Source: Anabaena sphaerica FACHB-251 (lineage in GTDB: Bacteria > Cyanobacteriota > Cyanobacteriia > Cyanobacteriales > Nostocaceae). Taken from it: a stretch of 64,000 nucleotides of DNA. Position numbers and translations under genes: made by a program. Shown in pieces: positions 37,967 through 47,068 of the stretch; positions within the stretch are counted from its first letter, which is position 1, and each line of letters opens with the position of its first letter. The notes under the pieces are model-generated. The model ran no database searches. It worked only from the letters and a program-made list of their open reading frames with translations, and was not told the DNA's origin. The stretch spans positions 1-64,000 of the forward strand of contig NZ_JACJQU010000009.1 of NCBI RefSeq assembly GCF_014696825.1. Direction: 5' to 3'.

Positions 37967-37988
37967 TATCCAAGATTTGCATTTCTAA

Positions 37989-38052
37989 TATCCCCGACTT
38001 CTAATATCAATTGATCATTTATTGACAAGATTGAAAAAGAAGTCGGGGATCT
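37989..38052. terminator. TATCCCCGACTTCT / AGAAGTCGGGGAT hairpin
   Basis: Inverted copies (37989-38002 and 38038-38052) of the 'GATCCCCGACTTCT' unit enclose a 35-base AT loop, between convergent NIL and hcp genes. Bidirectional terminator of the same family as 24256, 42040 and 49379. Confidence 0.75.
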
Positions 38053-38073
38053 GATTGTTAATTTTTTCAAGGT

Positions 38074-39708
38074 TCAACCAAGACAAGCTGCTAAGTCCTG
38101 TTCTGGTGTGGTGATGAGTTGCAGATGATAGGTTTCTGATAGCAACTTGACAACATTAGCTGATAGGAAAGCTGGAAGTGTAGGACCTATGCGAATGTTT
38201 TGGATACCCAGATGTAGTAATGTGAGAAGAACAGCGATCGCTTTCTGCTCATACCAAGATAAGACCATTGATAATGGTAATTCATTCACACCTACTTCAA
38301 AAGCATTTGCTAAAGCTACCGCAATTTGAATTGCAGAATAAGCATCGTTACATTGTCCCACATCTAATAACCGAGGAATTCCTCCAATATCACCCATATT
38401 TTTATCAAAGAACCGGAACTTACCACAGCCTAATGTTAAGACGACACAATCATTAGGCATCTGTTCTACTAAATCACTATAGTAGTTTCTTCCTGGTTTT
38501 GCACCATCACAACCACCAATTAGGAAAAAGTGACGGATATCTCCTGATTTTACAGCATTAATTACTGTATCTGCAACACTCAAAACTGCATTTCTCGCAA
38601 AGCCTGTAGTTATTGTTCCTTTATTTTCTTCATCGCTAAAACCTGGTAATTCTAAAGCTTTATTGATAATTTGTGAAACATCGTTAATACTAACGTGTTG
38701 TAAACCAGGATAACCTACAGGACCTAATGTAAATACCTTATTTTTGTAAGATTCATGGGGAGGTACAAGACAATTTGTGGTCATGGCGATCGCACCAGGG
38801 AATTTTTCAAATTCATGGGTTTGATTTTGCCATGCTGTACCATAATGACCATAAAGATGGGGGTATTGTTGTTTTAATTTCGGATAACCATGTGCTGGTA
38901 ATAATTCCCCGTGAGTGTAAACCTTAATTTCTGTTCCTGCGGTTTTTTCTAAGATAGCTTTTAAAGCTAATAAATCATGTCCAGAAACGAGAATTGCTTT
39001 ACCAGTTGTATGTCCTAAAATTACAGGTGTAGGTGTGGGATGTCCAAAGGTTTCTGTATTTCCTGCGTCTAAAAGCTGCATGGCTTTGAGGTTCATTTCC
39101 CCAACTTTTAAGGCTAAATTCAACCAATCTTGTAAAGTTTTATCTTGAGCATCTAAATTAGCTAAAACTTCGTGACAGAATGTATATAAGCCTTCATCAT
39201 GCTGATTTAATTCTAAGGCATGGAAAGCGTAAGCAGCTAAACCTTTTAAACCATACAATACTGTAAGTTTGAGAGAGAAAACATCTACATTTTGAGAAGA
39301 TTGACTAATAAATTCAAATTCTAAATCTTTACCTTGTTGAATTTGTGCCTGTAAATTACTGGCAGGTTGAAATTTATTAATTGCTGATTCTATAACTTTC
39401 TTACCTAATGCTTGAATTTGTAACTTCAGACTTTCGCGGAGTGCGATCGCACGATTCACAAAAGCCATAAAATCAGAAGTAGTAAAATTCACATTGGTTA
39501 ATGTGGAAAAAAGCATCTCACAGGTAAACTCATCTGTCTCACGAGTATTAATACTTAAAGATTTTGCTTGTAATACCACTTGCGAAAGTCCGCGTAAACA
39601 ATGCACCAATAAATCTTGTAAAGCAGCAACTTCAGGACTTTTACCACACGCACCCCACTGATGACAGACATCTCCACGGGTTGTTTGTTCACACTGGTTA
39701 CAGAACAT
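38074..39708 (-). CDS. hcp: Hydroxylamine reductase (hybrid cluster protein)
   Basis: A 544-residue Hcp. The N-terminal cubane ligands are Cys3, Cys6, Cys15 and Cys21 (CX2CX8CX5C, class I spacing). Hybrid-cluster ligands are recognisable in CLVPPHESYKNKVFTLGPVG, GGCDGAKPGR, LTLGCGKFRF and LLDVGQCNDAYSA. Hcp reduces nitric oxide or hydroxylamine and protects against nitrosative stress under low oxygen. A CTTGATTTAAGTCAAG palindrome lies 56-71 bases upstream of the start, suggesting control by an FNR/Crp-type activator; such a gene lies 1.4 kb away (41145). Confidence 0.94.
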   Translation of the reverse strand: MFCNQCEQTTRGDVCHQWGACGKSPEVAALQDLLVHCLRGLSQVVLQAKSLSINTRETDEFTCEMLFSTLTNVNFTTSDFMAFVNRAIALRESLKLQIQALGKKVIESAINKFQPASNLQAQIQQGKDLEFEFISQSSQNVDVFSLKLTVLYGLKGLAAYAFHALELNQHDEGLYTFCHEVLANLDAQDKTLQDWLNLALKVGEMNLKAMQLLDAGNTETFGHPTPTPVILGHTTGKAILVSGHDLLALKAILEKTAGTEIKVYTHGELLPAHGYPKLKQQYPHLYGHYGTAWQNQTHEFEKFPGAIAMTTNCLVPPHESYKNKVFTLGPVGYPGLQHVSINDVSQIINKALELPGFSDEENKGTITTGFARNAVLSVADTVINAVKSGDIRHFFLIGGCDGAKPGRNYYSDLVEQMPNDCVVLTLGCGKFRFFDKNMGDIGGIPRLLDVGQCNDAYSAIQIAVALANAFEVGVNELPLSMVLSWYEQKAIAVLLTLLHLGIQNIRIGPTLPAFLSANVVKLLSETYHLQLITTPEQDLAACLG

Positions 39709-39763
39709 AGGTCTTTCCTCTCATCTCTATGCTTTCAGCTTATTCATTTCAATAGGGAAAATC

Positions 39764-39779
39764 CTTGATTTAAGTCAAG
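39764..39779. promoter_or_regulatory. FNR/Crp-type palindrome upstream of hcp
   Basis: CTTGATTTAAGTCAAG is symmetric at 14 of 16 positions and matches the FNR-type TTGAT-N4-ATCAA box with one difference. It sits 56 bases upstream of hcp, a plausible activator position. Two direct TTGGTAAAG copies (39784 and 39795 region) follow. Confidence 0.58.
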
Positions 39780-39932
39780 TATCTTGGTAAAGTTTGGTAA
39801 AGTTTTTTTCAGTACACAGTTATTAAAAGTTAACTAAACTTAAATAACACAAAAACACAAGTAATATACTATACTAAAGAATAAGATTAAATATGAAAAC
39901 TCACAGTAAATACTCAGTAAATAATATATTTT

Positions 39933-41063
39933 ATGAATCAACAATCTCGAAATAACAAAAAAATTAAACTAGAAAATCTCAAAAAGATAACCAGTAATGG
40001 TTTTAATATTGAAAAAGCAAGTGATAAAAGTGTTGATTTAGCATTTCTTTCTTTAAAAATTGCTCTAGAGGCTTACTTTTCTACGTATCATTGTTATGGT
40101 GGTCAATTTCATTTGATAACTGATGATAGTTACAAAGATTTACCAGATTTTTTAACATACGGCGATATTGTAGGAGTGTTGGTTTTATCAAAATATTGTG
40201 AAGCATACACAGAGTGTATAATTCATTTTCATCATTTTGCTGAATTAGTATTAAAGAATTTTTTAAGAAATGAAAATCCTCTATTTGTAGTTTCTAAATC
40301 CAATGAAAAAGATATAGTTTTGAAACACAAAATCAACAAAAATTCATTATCTTTTGAAGATGAAAAGGATTTAAAAACAATTACCTTTTCGGAATCTTTA
40401 ACAACACTGGTATCTCTGATTGAGAATACGAGTGATGATTATTATAATAAAATATCATTTATACTTGCAAATAGAGAAGTGTTGGAAACATTAAATGATT
40501 TAAGAAATATAATTTGGCATCGTGGTTTATATATTCTTAATTATGCAGCTTTAGACGAATTTATTGGGAGGTATATTCTTCCTTTTGTTGATGAAGTAAC
40601 AAAACATGAAACCTATAGTGGACATAAAAATTTGTGGAATCACAAAGAAATACACTGTAAAATAGACCCAATAGCAGAGATTATTAATCACTTTGAAGAA
40701 GTTAAAGAAGGGGGAGATTATAATATAGAAAAAGTTGCTTTTCTAAAAGAATTAGGTAGAGCAGCTTATAATGATAATATTTCGTATTTCCAATCTCAAT
40801 CATTAATTGAAAATAAAGCTCTTATTGTTTCTCAAAATGATTATAATTATGATTCTGAAATATGTATATGTCCAGTCTGTGGTGTTAATTCTCTAATCAT
40901 TTATAAATGTGTAGATTATGAAGTAGATCAAGATAATGTGGTTTATAGTGAAACTTCTTATCCTATTCGTGTGAAATGCGAATGTTGCTCATTTGAATTA
41001 CATCATGAAATCGGAAACGCTAGTGAATATGGAATTGAAGGAATAAGAGATTTCTGGGTATAA
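39933..41063 (+). CDS. Unassigned protein with HEPN-like motif and C-terminal zinc ribbon
   Basis: A 376-residue protein that I cannot name. The helical N-terminal two thirds has HFHHFAELVLKNFL (about 98-111) and LNDLRNIIWHRGLY (188-200), in which R191-N-I-I-W-H196 fits the Rx4H pattern of HEPN-fold RNases. The C-terminal part has paired cysteines (C313-x2-C316 and C349/C351/C352), a likely zinc ribbon. It is markedly more AT-rich than its neighbours, suggesting horizontal acquisition. HEPN proteins serve in toxin-antitoxin, abortive infection and CRISPR systems; a defence role is inferred only. The start is the first ATG after an AT-rich leader; no clear Shine-Dalgarno is seen. Confidence 0.6.
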   Translation: MNQQSRNNKKIKLENLKKITSNGFNIEKASDKSVDLAFLSLKIALEAYFSTYHCYGGQFHLITDDSYKDLPDFLTYGDIVGVLVLSKYCEAYTECIIHFHHFAELVLKNFLRNENPLFVVSKSNEKDIVLKHKINKNSLSFEDEKDLKTITFSESLTTLVSLIENTSDDYYNKISFILANREVLETLNDLRNIIWHRGLYILNYAALDEFIGRYILPFVDEVTKHETYSGHKNLWNHKEIHCKIDPIAEIINHFEEVKEGGDYNIEKVAFLKELGRAAYNDNISYFQSQSLIENKALIVSQNDYNYDSEICICPVCGVNSLIIYKCVDYEVDQDNVVYSETSYPIRVKCECCSFELHHEIGNASEYGIEGIRDFWV

Positions 41064-41095
41064 TAATTAATATTTTTGGACAAAATCCCTATTTC

Positions 41096-41138
41096 ATCCT
41101 GTAAATCCTTAAATCCTGGATATCCTGATTCAGACATT
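41096..41138 (-). repeat. Dispersed 'TCTGAATCAGGAT...ACAGGAT' repeat, single copy
   Basis: A 43-base copy of a unit found in inverted pairs at 50202/50410 and 61122/61283. It abuts the Crp/Fnr start. Confidence 0.85.
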
Positions 41139-41144
41139 ATTTTT

Positions 41145-41831
41145 ATGACTGTCACCGAAAAAGTTTTACAAGTTAAAAACTTCCTCCAAAAAACCCCCAT
41201 CTTTGAAAACATCATCGACGAACAACTACAAGCAGTCGCTAATATTGCTATTCTTCAGACCTACAAAAAAAACGAAACTCTTTTTTGGGAAGGAGACGAA
41301 GCAACGGGATTTTTTATTGTTAAATCTGGGAGAATAAAAGTTTTTAAAGTTGCAAATAACGGTAAAGAACAGATTTTACATATCTTTGGAATAGAAGAAT
41401 ATTTTGCAGAAGTTCCCGCTTTTGATGGTGGAAACTTTCCCGCATCAGCAGCAGCAATAGAAACTTCTGAAGTTGTGTTTATTCCCAGAACTGCATTTTT
41501 AATGGTTTTGCAACAACATCCAACTTTAGCAATAGCCATGCTGGGAACATTTGCGCGACATTTGCGACAATTAACCCACTTGGTTGATACTCTTTCTTTT
41601 CAGGAAGTACCAGAAAGATTAACCAATTACTTGTTAAAATTGAGCAAACGCAATGATAATATTAATGTGATAGAATTAGACTTACCCAAAACACAATTAG
41701 CTGCTTTATTAGGTACAGTTCCCGAAACCCTATCTCGTGCTTTTTATAAATTAAGTCAAGAAGGAAAAATTGAAGTGAACGGAACAAAAATTACATTATC
41801 TGATGAAATACTTACACCCAGGAGTAACTGA
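41145..41831 (+). CDS. Crp/Fnr-family transcriptional regulator
   Basis: A 228-residue regulator with an N-terminal effector barrel (LQTYKKNETLFWEGDEATGF) and a C-terminal winged helix (LPKTQLAALLGTVPETLSRA, a clear recognition helix with E-T-x-S-R). This helix is the FNR/DNR type, whose targets have TTGAT half-sites, consistent with the box in front of hcp. It lacks the N-terminal Cys cluster of FNR, so it is DNR/HcpR-like and may sense NO or redox by another means. I start at the ATG 41145; an earlier ATG (41076) lies inside a dispersed repeat. Confidence 0.86.
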   Translation: MTVTEKVLQVKNFLQKTPIFENIIDEQLQAVANIAILQTYKKNETLFWEGDEATGFFIVKSGRIKVFKVANNGKEQILHIFGIEEYFAEVPAFDGGNFPASAAAIETSEVVFIPRTAFLMVLQQHPTLAIAMLGTFARHLRQLTHLVDTLSFQEVPERLTNYLLKLSKRNDNINVIELDLPKTQLAALLGTVPETLSRAFYKLSQEGKIEVNGTKITLSDEILTPRSN

Positions 41832-42039
41832 AGCTTGATATAAAACACCCTTGGATTTTACATAAATCATACCACAAAAAAGGAGTATGTCAATATCAAT
41901 GGCTGAAAAAACCTATTTTCGTAAAATTATTGAGAATATTATCAAGAGTATTGAGAATAGAGACTGATTATTGAGAAAAAAAAGTAGTTGTACAATTTTG
42001 GAAAAATGGAGATTTGAAAAACTTATATTTGAAGGATAA

Positions 42040-42068
42040 AGATCCCCGACTTCTGAAGTCGGGGATCT
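42040..42068. terminator. Perfect AGATCCCCGACTTC / GAAGTCGGGGATCT hairpin
   Basis: A 14-bp perfect stem with a single-base loop between convergent crp/fnr and trhO genes, with a T run on the plus side (42071-42076) and TTTA on the minus side. Best conserved member of its family. Confidence 0.88.
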
Positions 42069-42075
42069 GTATTTT

Positions 42076-42975
42076 TTATACTTTTGAATTCTGTAACCTG
42101 TACTGTTTCCATTTCTCCTGCTGTCGCGCTCTTTTCTCAGCGGTTAAACTATCAAAACAGTAAGGACAAGAAATACCTTCTTCATACTGAGGAGAAGACT
42201 TATCTGCGTCGGAAATGGGATGACCACAACAGAAACATAACTCATAACTACCTTCCTCCAAACCGTGACGCACCGCAACCCGTTCATCAAATACAAAACA
42301 TTCACCTTCCCACAAACTTTCTTCCTTGGGTACTTCCTCTAAATACTTGAGAATGCCGCCTTTGAGATGATAAACTTCCTCAAAGCCTTGAGCCAGCATA
42401 TAAGATGAGGCTTTTTCGCAACGGATACCACCGGTACAAAATAAAGCAACTTTTTTGTGTTGATTCGGGTCTAGGTTTTTACTGACGTATTCAGGAAATT
42501 CTCGGAAAATTTGCGTTTGGGGATTTTCTGCTCTTTTGAAAGTACCAATACTTACCTCATAATCATTGCGGGTATCAATTACCGTCACTTCCGGGTCAGA
42601 AATCAAATCATTCCATTCTTGTGGACTGACGTAATTTCCCACCTGTTCATTTGGGTCAACTTCCGGTATTCCCAATGTGACAATTTCTCGTTTTAACCGC
42701 ACCTTCATCTTTTCAAAAGGTGGTGTATTTGTGTAAGATTCTTTATTTTCCAAATCTGCTAACCGAGTATCACCACGGAGAAACGCCAAAACCGCATCAA
42801 TAGCTGGACGAGAACCAGCAATAGTGCCGTTAATCCCTTCCTGTGCTAGTAAAATCGTTCCCTTGATGCCTTGTTCCTGACAAAAAGACAACAGCGGTGC
42901 TTGCAGTTCGATATAATCAGGTAAACTGACAAATTTATACAGAGCAGCTACAACTACAATATTTTCTTGGTTCAT
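42076..42975 (-). CDS. trhO: tRNA uridine(34) hydroxylase TrhO (rhodanese family, UPF0176)
   Basis: A 299-residue protein with an N-terminal acylphosphatase-like domain (about 1-95; [16 protein letters not shown]) and a rhodanese domain with active-site Cys180 in [14 protein letters not shown]-terminal cysteine-rich segment ([10 protein letters not shown] and CPYCFDSL) follows. TrhO installs 5-hydroxyuridine at the tRNA wobble position in an oxygen-dependent reaction. It is monocistronic and convergent with the Crp/Fnr gene; the hairpin at 42040 ends it. Confidence 0.93.
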   Translation of the reverse strand: MNQENIVVVAALYKFVSLPDYIELQAPLLSFCQEQGIKGTILLAQEGINGTIAGSRPAIDAVLAFLRGDTRLADLENKESYTNTPPFEKMKVRLKREIVTLGIPEVDPNEQVGNYVSPQEWNDLISDPEVTVIDTRNDYEVSIGTFKRAENPQTQIFREFPEYVSKNLDPNQHKKVALFCTGGIRCEKASSYMLAQGFEEVYHLKGGILKYLEEVPKEESLWEGECFVFDERVAVRHGLEEGSYELCFCCGHPISDADKSSPQYEEGISCPYCFDSLTAEKRARQQEKWKQYRLQNSKV

Positions 42976-43094
42976 CTGTTTACAACAAAAGAATATTAGG
43001 GTAATATATTTTCAATGTTTAAAATTAACCTGTTTTTTCAGAAAAAGAAACTTTTTAATTTTAACCTTTCACTTTTGAATTTAGACTTGAAAAC

Positions 43095-43167
43095 GGGGGT
43101 TTAGCTCAGTTGGTAGAGCGCCTGCTTTGCAAGCAGGATGTCAGCGGTTCGAGTCCGCTAACCTCCA
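43095..43167 (+). tRNA. trnA-TGC: tRNA-Ala (TGC)
   Basis: Acceptor GGGGGTT/AACCTCC, D-arm GCTC/GAGC, anticodon stem CCTGC/GCAGG with loop TTTGCAA (anticodon TGC, 43128-43130), T-arm GCGGT-type with loop TTCGAGT. The discriminator is A. It is a lone copy outside an rRNA operon and lies one base before the methyltransferase stop. Confidence 0.94.
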
Positions 43168-43800
43168 TTAATTATGTTTAAATATAAGTGATAAGTTATT
43201 TGCTGGCATTTGGTAAACCTTTTGCAGTGTCAGATTTTCGGCTTTTGCTGCTTCTACCACATCCTCTAAATTACGCACTCCCCAAGCTGGGTTTTGTGAC
43301 TGTAAAGACTCATCAAAAGCGGCGTTACTGGGTGCGGTGTGTTGTCTATTTTGTTTATAAGGTCCATATAAATAAAGAATACCACCTGGGGGAAGAATCC
43401 GTCCAGCCCCAGCCATCAGTCCCAGACAGGCTGACCAAGGGGAAATATGAATCATGTTAATGTTAATTATGGCGATAATTGATGAGTCTGTAACTTTGTC
43501 TTTCTCCACTGGCCAGACTGGTAACTGAGCATCTAAATCTAAAGGTGGGTAAAGATGATCACTTTTAAATTCTTCTGCCCAAGCTGTAATACTTTCCCTT
43601 AACATAGGGTTTGGATCAGAAGGTAGCCATTTTCGTGGTGCTAGATGAGGTGCAAAAAATACCGCGTGTTCTCCTGTTCCGCTGGCTATTTCTAAGATAG
43701 TGCCGTTTGTGGGTAATACTTGTAAAAGTACCTCTAAAATAGCTTCGCGGTTGCGTTGTGTTGCTGGTGCAAATTGTTTTTTATCTGGGTTTGTGTTCAT
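43168..43800 (-). CDS. DUF938 family SAM-dependent methyltransferase-like protein
   Basis: A 210-residue class I methyltransferase fold. Motif I is ILEIASGTGEHAVFFAPHL, followed by WLPSDPNPMLRESI (motif II region) and the conserved INMIHISPWSACLGLMAGAG and GGILYLYGPYKQ stretches of DUF938. The substrate is unknown. The coding end abuts tRNA-Ala on the opposite strand with no gap, so the tRNA terminator region overlaps the gene. Confidence 0.87.
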   Translation of the reverse strand: MNTNPDKKQFAPATQRNREAILEVLLQVLPTNGTILEIASGTGEHAVFFAPHLAPRKWLPSDPNPMLRESITAWAEEFKSDHLYPPLDLDAQLPVWPVEKDKVTDSSIIAIININMIHISPWSACLGLMAGAGRILPPGGILYLYGPYKQNRQHTAPSNAAFDESLQSQNPAWGVRNLEDVVEAAKAENLTLQKVYQMPANNLSLIFKHN

Positions 43801-43929
43801 ATAATTAAACTAACAGTAAATTGCCGTTGGTTAACCCTCAGAATATTATTTTGGGGCTAGATCATGAATTAATTTGTTTCTTCCTTTACGTCTTTGCGCG
43901 TAACTTTTGTCAAATAACTGGAGATTAAT

Positions 43930-45354
43930 TTGCCTAAATCAATTCATTCCACCCAACCACCACTAAAATTTATTCCCCAGCGTTTTAACCCCCTGGTACT
44001 CAAGATGATGTCTTGGTGTCTCCCTTTCGTCCTTCGAGTGAGAACTAGACCTTGGCTACCAGCTGGTATTGTGAAAATTGAAGCCAAAGATGCCGAAGTT
44101 TTAGCTAAATTATACCAGGAATTTCAAGCAGGAAAAATTCGTTTTTTAATTGCTTTTCGTCATCCAGAAGTGGAAGATCCCATGTCTATGTTGTATCTCT
44201 TATCCCGCATCCTTCCCAAGGTAGCGCGGGAAAAAGGGATTTCTTTACAATCTCCTGTCCATAGTCATTTCATGTATGAAAGAGGGATGACATTATGGGC
44301 AGGAAAATGGTTAGGATGGTTATTCTCTCGTGCTGGGGGTGTACCTATTCGCAGGGGAAGACGAGTAGACAGAAACGCGATTCAAATGGCACGGGATTTA
44401 TTTGCAAATGCGAAAATGCCGATCGCGATCGCCCCGGAAGGTGGTACAAATGGTCACAGTGGTGTTGTTAGTCCTTTAGAACCAGGTGTAGCACAGTTGG
44501 GTTTTTGGTGTGTGGAAGATTTACAAAAAGCCAACCGTGAAGAAACTGTTTTTATTATCCCGATTGCCATTAAATATAGTTATGTTAACCCACCTTGGAA
44601 AAAAATAGATTGGCTGTTATCTAAATTAGAAGCTGATAGCGGTTTACCAGTTGCGGAAATTAGTCTCACAGGTAAAAAGCAGGAAGAAATTTTATATCAG
44701 CGAATTTTACATTTAGCTGAATATTTGATTTCGGAAATGGAAGAATTTTACCGCCGTTTCTATCATCAAAACTTACCAGAAATAACTACAGCAATTACTT
44801 CTGAGGATACAGCTAAACCCAACGATGTGTTAATTACTAGATTACACCGTTTGATGGATACGGCGTTACAAATTACAGAACAATATTTTAATGTGCAGCC
44901 CCAAGGTAATTTTATTGATAGATGTCGGCGTTTAGAAGAAGCGGGTTGGAATTATATTTATCGTGATGATATAGCCGATATCAAGAGTTTACCACCTTTG
45001 AAACGTGGTCTTGCTGACTGGGTAGCTGAAGAAGCAGATTTGAAAATGCAACACATGAGAATAGCAGAAAGTTTTGTGGCGGTTACTGCTAATTATATAC
45101 TAGAAAAACCGACGGCTGATAGATTTGCTGAAACGACTTTATTAATGTTTGATATGCTGTCTCGCATTCAAGAATCTACTTTACCAGGAAGACCACGTTT
45201 AGGTTTAAAACAGTCAATGATTATTGTTGGTGAACCGATTTCTGTGAGTGAAAGATGGAAAGCTTCTCAGGGTAATAAACAGGCTTCTAGACAGGGTGTG
45301 AGTGATTTAACGAAAGATTTGCAGGTGGCGTTGGAGGAGTTGATTAAGGATTAG
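43930..45354 (+). CDS. PlsC-type 1-acylglycerol-3-phosphate acyltransferase family protein
   Basis: A 474-residue protein with the glycerolipid acyltransferase motifs HPEVED (HX4D, in IAFRHPEVEDP) and APEGGTNG (EGTR-like), plus RRGRRVDRNAIQ between them. The family transfers acyl groups in membrane-lipid synthesis. At about 470 residues it is twice the usual PlsC length, with a C-terminal half (from about 250) that has no recognised motif. The start is a TTG at 43930 in the track of a weak upstream GGAGA; a downstream ATG at about residue 26 (SWCLPF region) is possible. Confidence 0.78.
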   Translation: MPKSIHSTQPPLKFIPQRFNPLVLKMMSWCLPFVLRVRTRPWLPAGIVKIEAKDAEVLAKLYQEFQAGKIRFLIAFRHPEVEDPMSMLYLLSRILPKVAREKGISLQSPVHSHFMYERGMTLWAGKWLGWLFSRAGGVPIRRGRRVDRNAIQMARDLFANAKMPIAIAPEGGTNGHSGVVSPLEPGVAQLGFWCVEDLQKANREETVFIIPIAIKYSYVNPPWKKIDWLLSKLEADSGLPVAEISLTGKKQEEILYQRILHLAEYLISEMEEFYRRFYHQNLPEITTAITSEDTAKPNDVLITRLHRLMDTALQITEQYFNVQPQGNFIDRCRRLEEAGWNYIYRDDIADIKSLPPLKRGLADWVAEEADLKMQHMRIAESFVAVTANYILEKPTADRFAETTLLMFDMLSRIQESTLPGRPRLGLKQSMIIVGEPISVSERWKASQGNKQASRQGVSDLTKDLQVALEELIKD

Positions 45355-45393
45355 TTTCACGCTCTAGACGCAGAGAAGGTTTTTGTAATAGTT

Positions 45394-45501
45394 TCATTTA
45401 CCCTCGAAACTATTCCAAATATCTTCAAGTAAAGGAGTATCAAAATCATCTGGAACAGTAAATTTTTCAGTTTTATTTGAGGCTGCACAGAATGATGACA
45501 T
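45394..45501 (-). pseudogene. C-terminal remnant of an antitoxin-like small gene
   Basis: The frame ends FTVPDDFDTPLLEDIWNSFE followed by GK and a stop. The VPDDFDxPLxDxW ending resembles the C-terminus of DUF2281/VapB-type antitoxins that bind a toxin. The N-terminal part is missing, and the 5' end lies a few bases from the tandem and 83-bp repeats, so it looks truncated by repeat insertion. It could be a short functional ORF, but no toxin gene is next to it. Confidence 0.38.
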
Positions 45502-45526
45502 CAATTGAACTATCCGTCTTTATCCG

Positions 45527-45609
45527 TCTTTATCTGTGTTCATCCGCGTTTATCTGCGGTCAATTATTCTTGATATCTTATTCTATGCAACTTCATATCA
45601 ATTTGGTAT
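45527..45609. repeat. 83-bp dispersed repeat, copy A
   Basis: Matches 50759-50841 at 81 of 83 positions by my count (two C/T differences). Contains TTATCTGCGGTCAATTATTC and ends CATATCAATTTGGTAT. Confidence 0.92.
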
Positions 45610-45847
45610 CACGCCCTTAATTACAAGCTAGTAATAAATCTTACTGCTATAGAACAGGAACAAACTGTGTAGAATTCTGTTTCAAGCTAAGGAAAGATTC
45701 AATGGAATTTCTATAACGTGCAGAGTGCGATCGCTCTAAATATAGCATACTTAAATAACAGCAAATTCAGTAAAATTTATTATGTTCGCAGAAAACACCA
45801 GACAGTTAAAAGATTACATCCTGCCTCGTGCTTTCTGCCTAGTTAGA

Positions 45848-46081
45848 CTAATCTTCTAAATCCAAATCTGAGTCATCATCATCATTATCATAGGTGAGAT
45901 CATCGAGATCTATAATCTCTGAGATTTCTTCTACTTCCTTGAGGTGGTCAGACTCTACAGGTTCACGTGCTATTAAGCGTCCAGTTGACTTTAGCCATTC
46001 CAGCAGTACAAATTCATTACTTGTACGAATTACAGTGGCTCGTTGGTTACGAGGTTGTTCATGCAAGGGTCCGTTAAGCAT
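45848..46081 (-). CDS. DUF3134 family protein
   Basis: A 77-residue protein opening MLNGPLHEQPRNQRATVIRT with LLEWLKSTGRLIAREP, then a very acidic C-terminal tail (LDDLTYDNDDDDSDLDLED). It matches the small cyanobacterial DUF3134 family as I recall it; function unknown. The acidic tail suggests protein interaction. It is single and minus-strand. Confidence 0.75.
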   Translation of the reverse strand: MLNGPLHEQPRNQRATVIRTSNEFVLLEWLKSTGRLIAREPVESDHLKEVEEISEIIDLDDLTYDNDDDDSDLDLED

Positions 46082-46545
46082 AAGAAAATTCTCTTTGAAT
46101 AGGGAAAAAACTAGATTAACTCAAAAGCTTGCCAGAAAAATTTTCTTCAGTTCTGACAAAGTTCCTAAACTGGCATCTTCAGGTTATATTTACTACAACA
46201 CCATTAATGCTTGCTCTTTATATATTGCTTGAAACTTTTGGCTGTATGCCTTTGAATGTAATCTATTGTCAAATAAGTTGGTAGTAGCACTTACGCAAGA
46301 TTGAACTCAAAACCTGATTCTTGCGTAGGGGTAATTCATGAATTACCCCTACTTTCGTTCTGTTTTGCGTAAGTCCTGGGTAGTTGAGGTTCCTTTGTGA
46401 ATAGAAGTTGTGAGTTTAAAACAATGACAACTTAGTTCTATTTTCAGTCTAATCTATCTTGACAAAAAATACTACTTTTAAGATAGTTCATAATTTATTT
46501 CATAGTGTATAAGTAATGAATATACTCCGTACATAATCATTCAAT
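46082..46545. other. Intergenic region with a MITE-like element
   Basis: Holds the 86-bp inverted-repeat element at 46289-46374. The rest is AT-rich without recognisable genes or motifs. Confidence 0.6.
46289..46374. repeat. MITE-like element, ACTTACGCAA inverted ends
   Basis: ACTTACGCAA (46289-46298) is mirrored by TTGCGTAAGT (46365-46374). Inside lies a 28-base perfect palindrome at 46325-46352 (GTAGGGGTAATTCA and its complement). No coding capacity. Confidence 0.85.
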
Positions 46546-46998
46546 TCATGTCCATAATTTTTTCGCTACTGATTCCGAAACAGGTATTACTGATAAGCGA
46601 TTTCCTTTTTTAACCACTAATAATTCATCTTCGCTAAATTTTTCTTTGAGTGTAGATAAGGAAATAGGCTGAGAAAATTCCTTGACAAATTCTACTTTAA
46701 CTGTTTGCCAACGGGGAGATTCTGGAGTAGATTTAGGATCATAATATTTACTATTTGCGTCAAATTGTGTAGGATCAGCGATACCTATTTCAACTATTCG
46801 CATTAAACCAAAAATACCAGGAGGTTCAGCATTAGAATGATAGAAAAAAGCAAAGTCTCCTATTTGCATTTGTTTCAAGAAATTACGCGCTTGATAATTA
46901 CGCACACCGTCCCAAATTGTCTCACCTTGCTGTTGTAAGTCAGTAATACTATAAACTGCCGGTTCTGACTTCATTAACCAATAATTAATTGCATTCAT
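46546..46998 (-). CDS. EVE-domain protein
   Basis: A 150-residue EVE/PUA-like domain: NYWLMKSEPAVYSITDLQQQ at the start, then TIWDGVRNYQARNFLKQMQI and FFYHSNAEPPGIFGLMRIVE. EVE proteins bind modified bases in nucleic acids, and in bacteria often accompany restriction or defence systems. Here it stands upstream of leuD on the same strand with a 70-base gap that has a CCCCCTT run, so it is not clearly in that unit. Confidence 0.9.
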   Translation of the reverse strand: MNAINYWLMKSEPAVYSITDLQQQGETIWDGVRNYQARNFLKQMQIGDFAFFYHSNAEPPGIFGLMRIVEIGIADPTQFDANSKYYDPKSTPESPRWQTVKVEFVKEFSQPISLSTLKEKFSEDELLVVKKGNRLSVIPVSESVAKKLWT

Positions 46999-47068
46999 TT
47001 AAATTCTAAACATTTAATTCCATAATTGTAGAGACAATTTTAGCCCCCCTTTTGAAGGGGGGATCATC

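Larger units (their letters stand above)
45355..45847. other. Repeat-rich region with a gene fragment
   Basis: Contains a 35-codon antitoxin-like remnant (45394-45501, minus), tandem TATCCGTCTT (45511-45530), and an 83-bp repeat (45527-45609) that is nearly identical to 50759-50841. The remainder is AT-rich with nothing recognisable. Confidence 0.6.

Noticed and set aside
41887-41967. 26-codon frame behind AAAGGAG
   Set aside because: The Shine-Dalgarno is one base from the first ATG, too close, and the sequence (KIIENIIKSIEN) is low-complexity.
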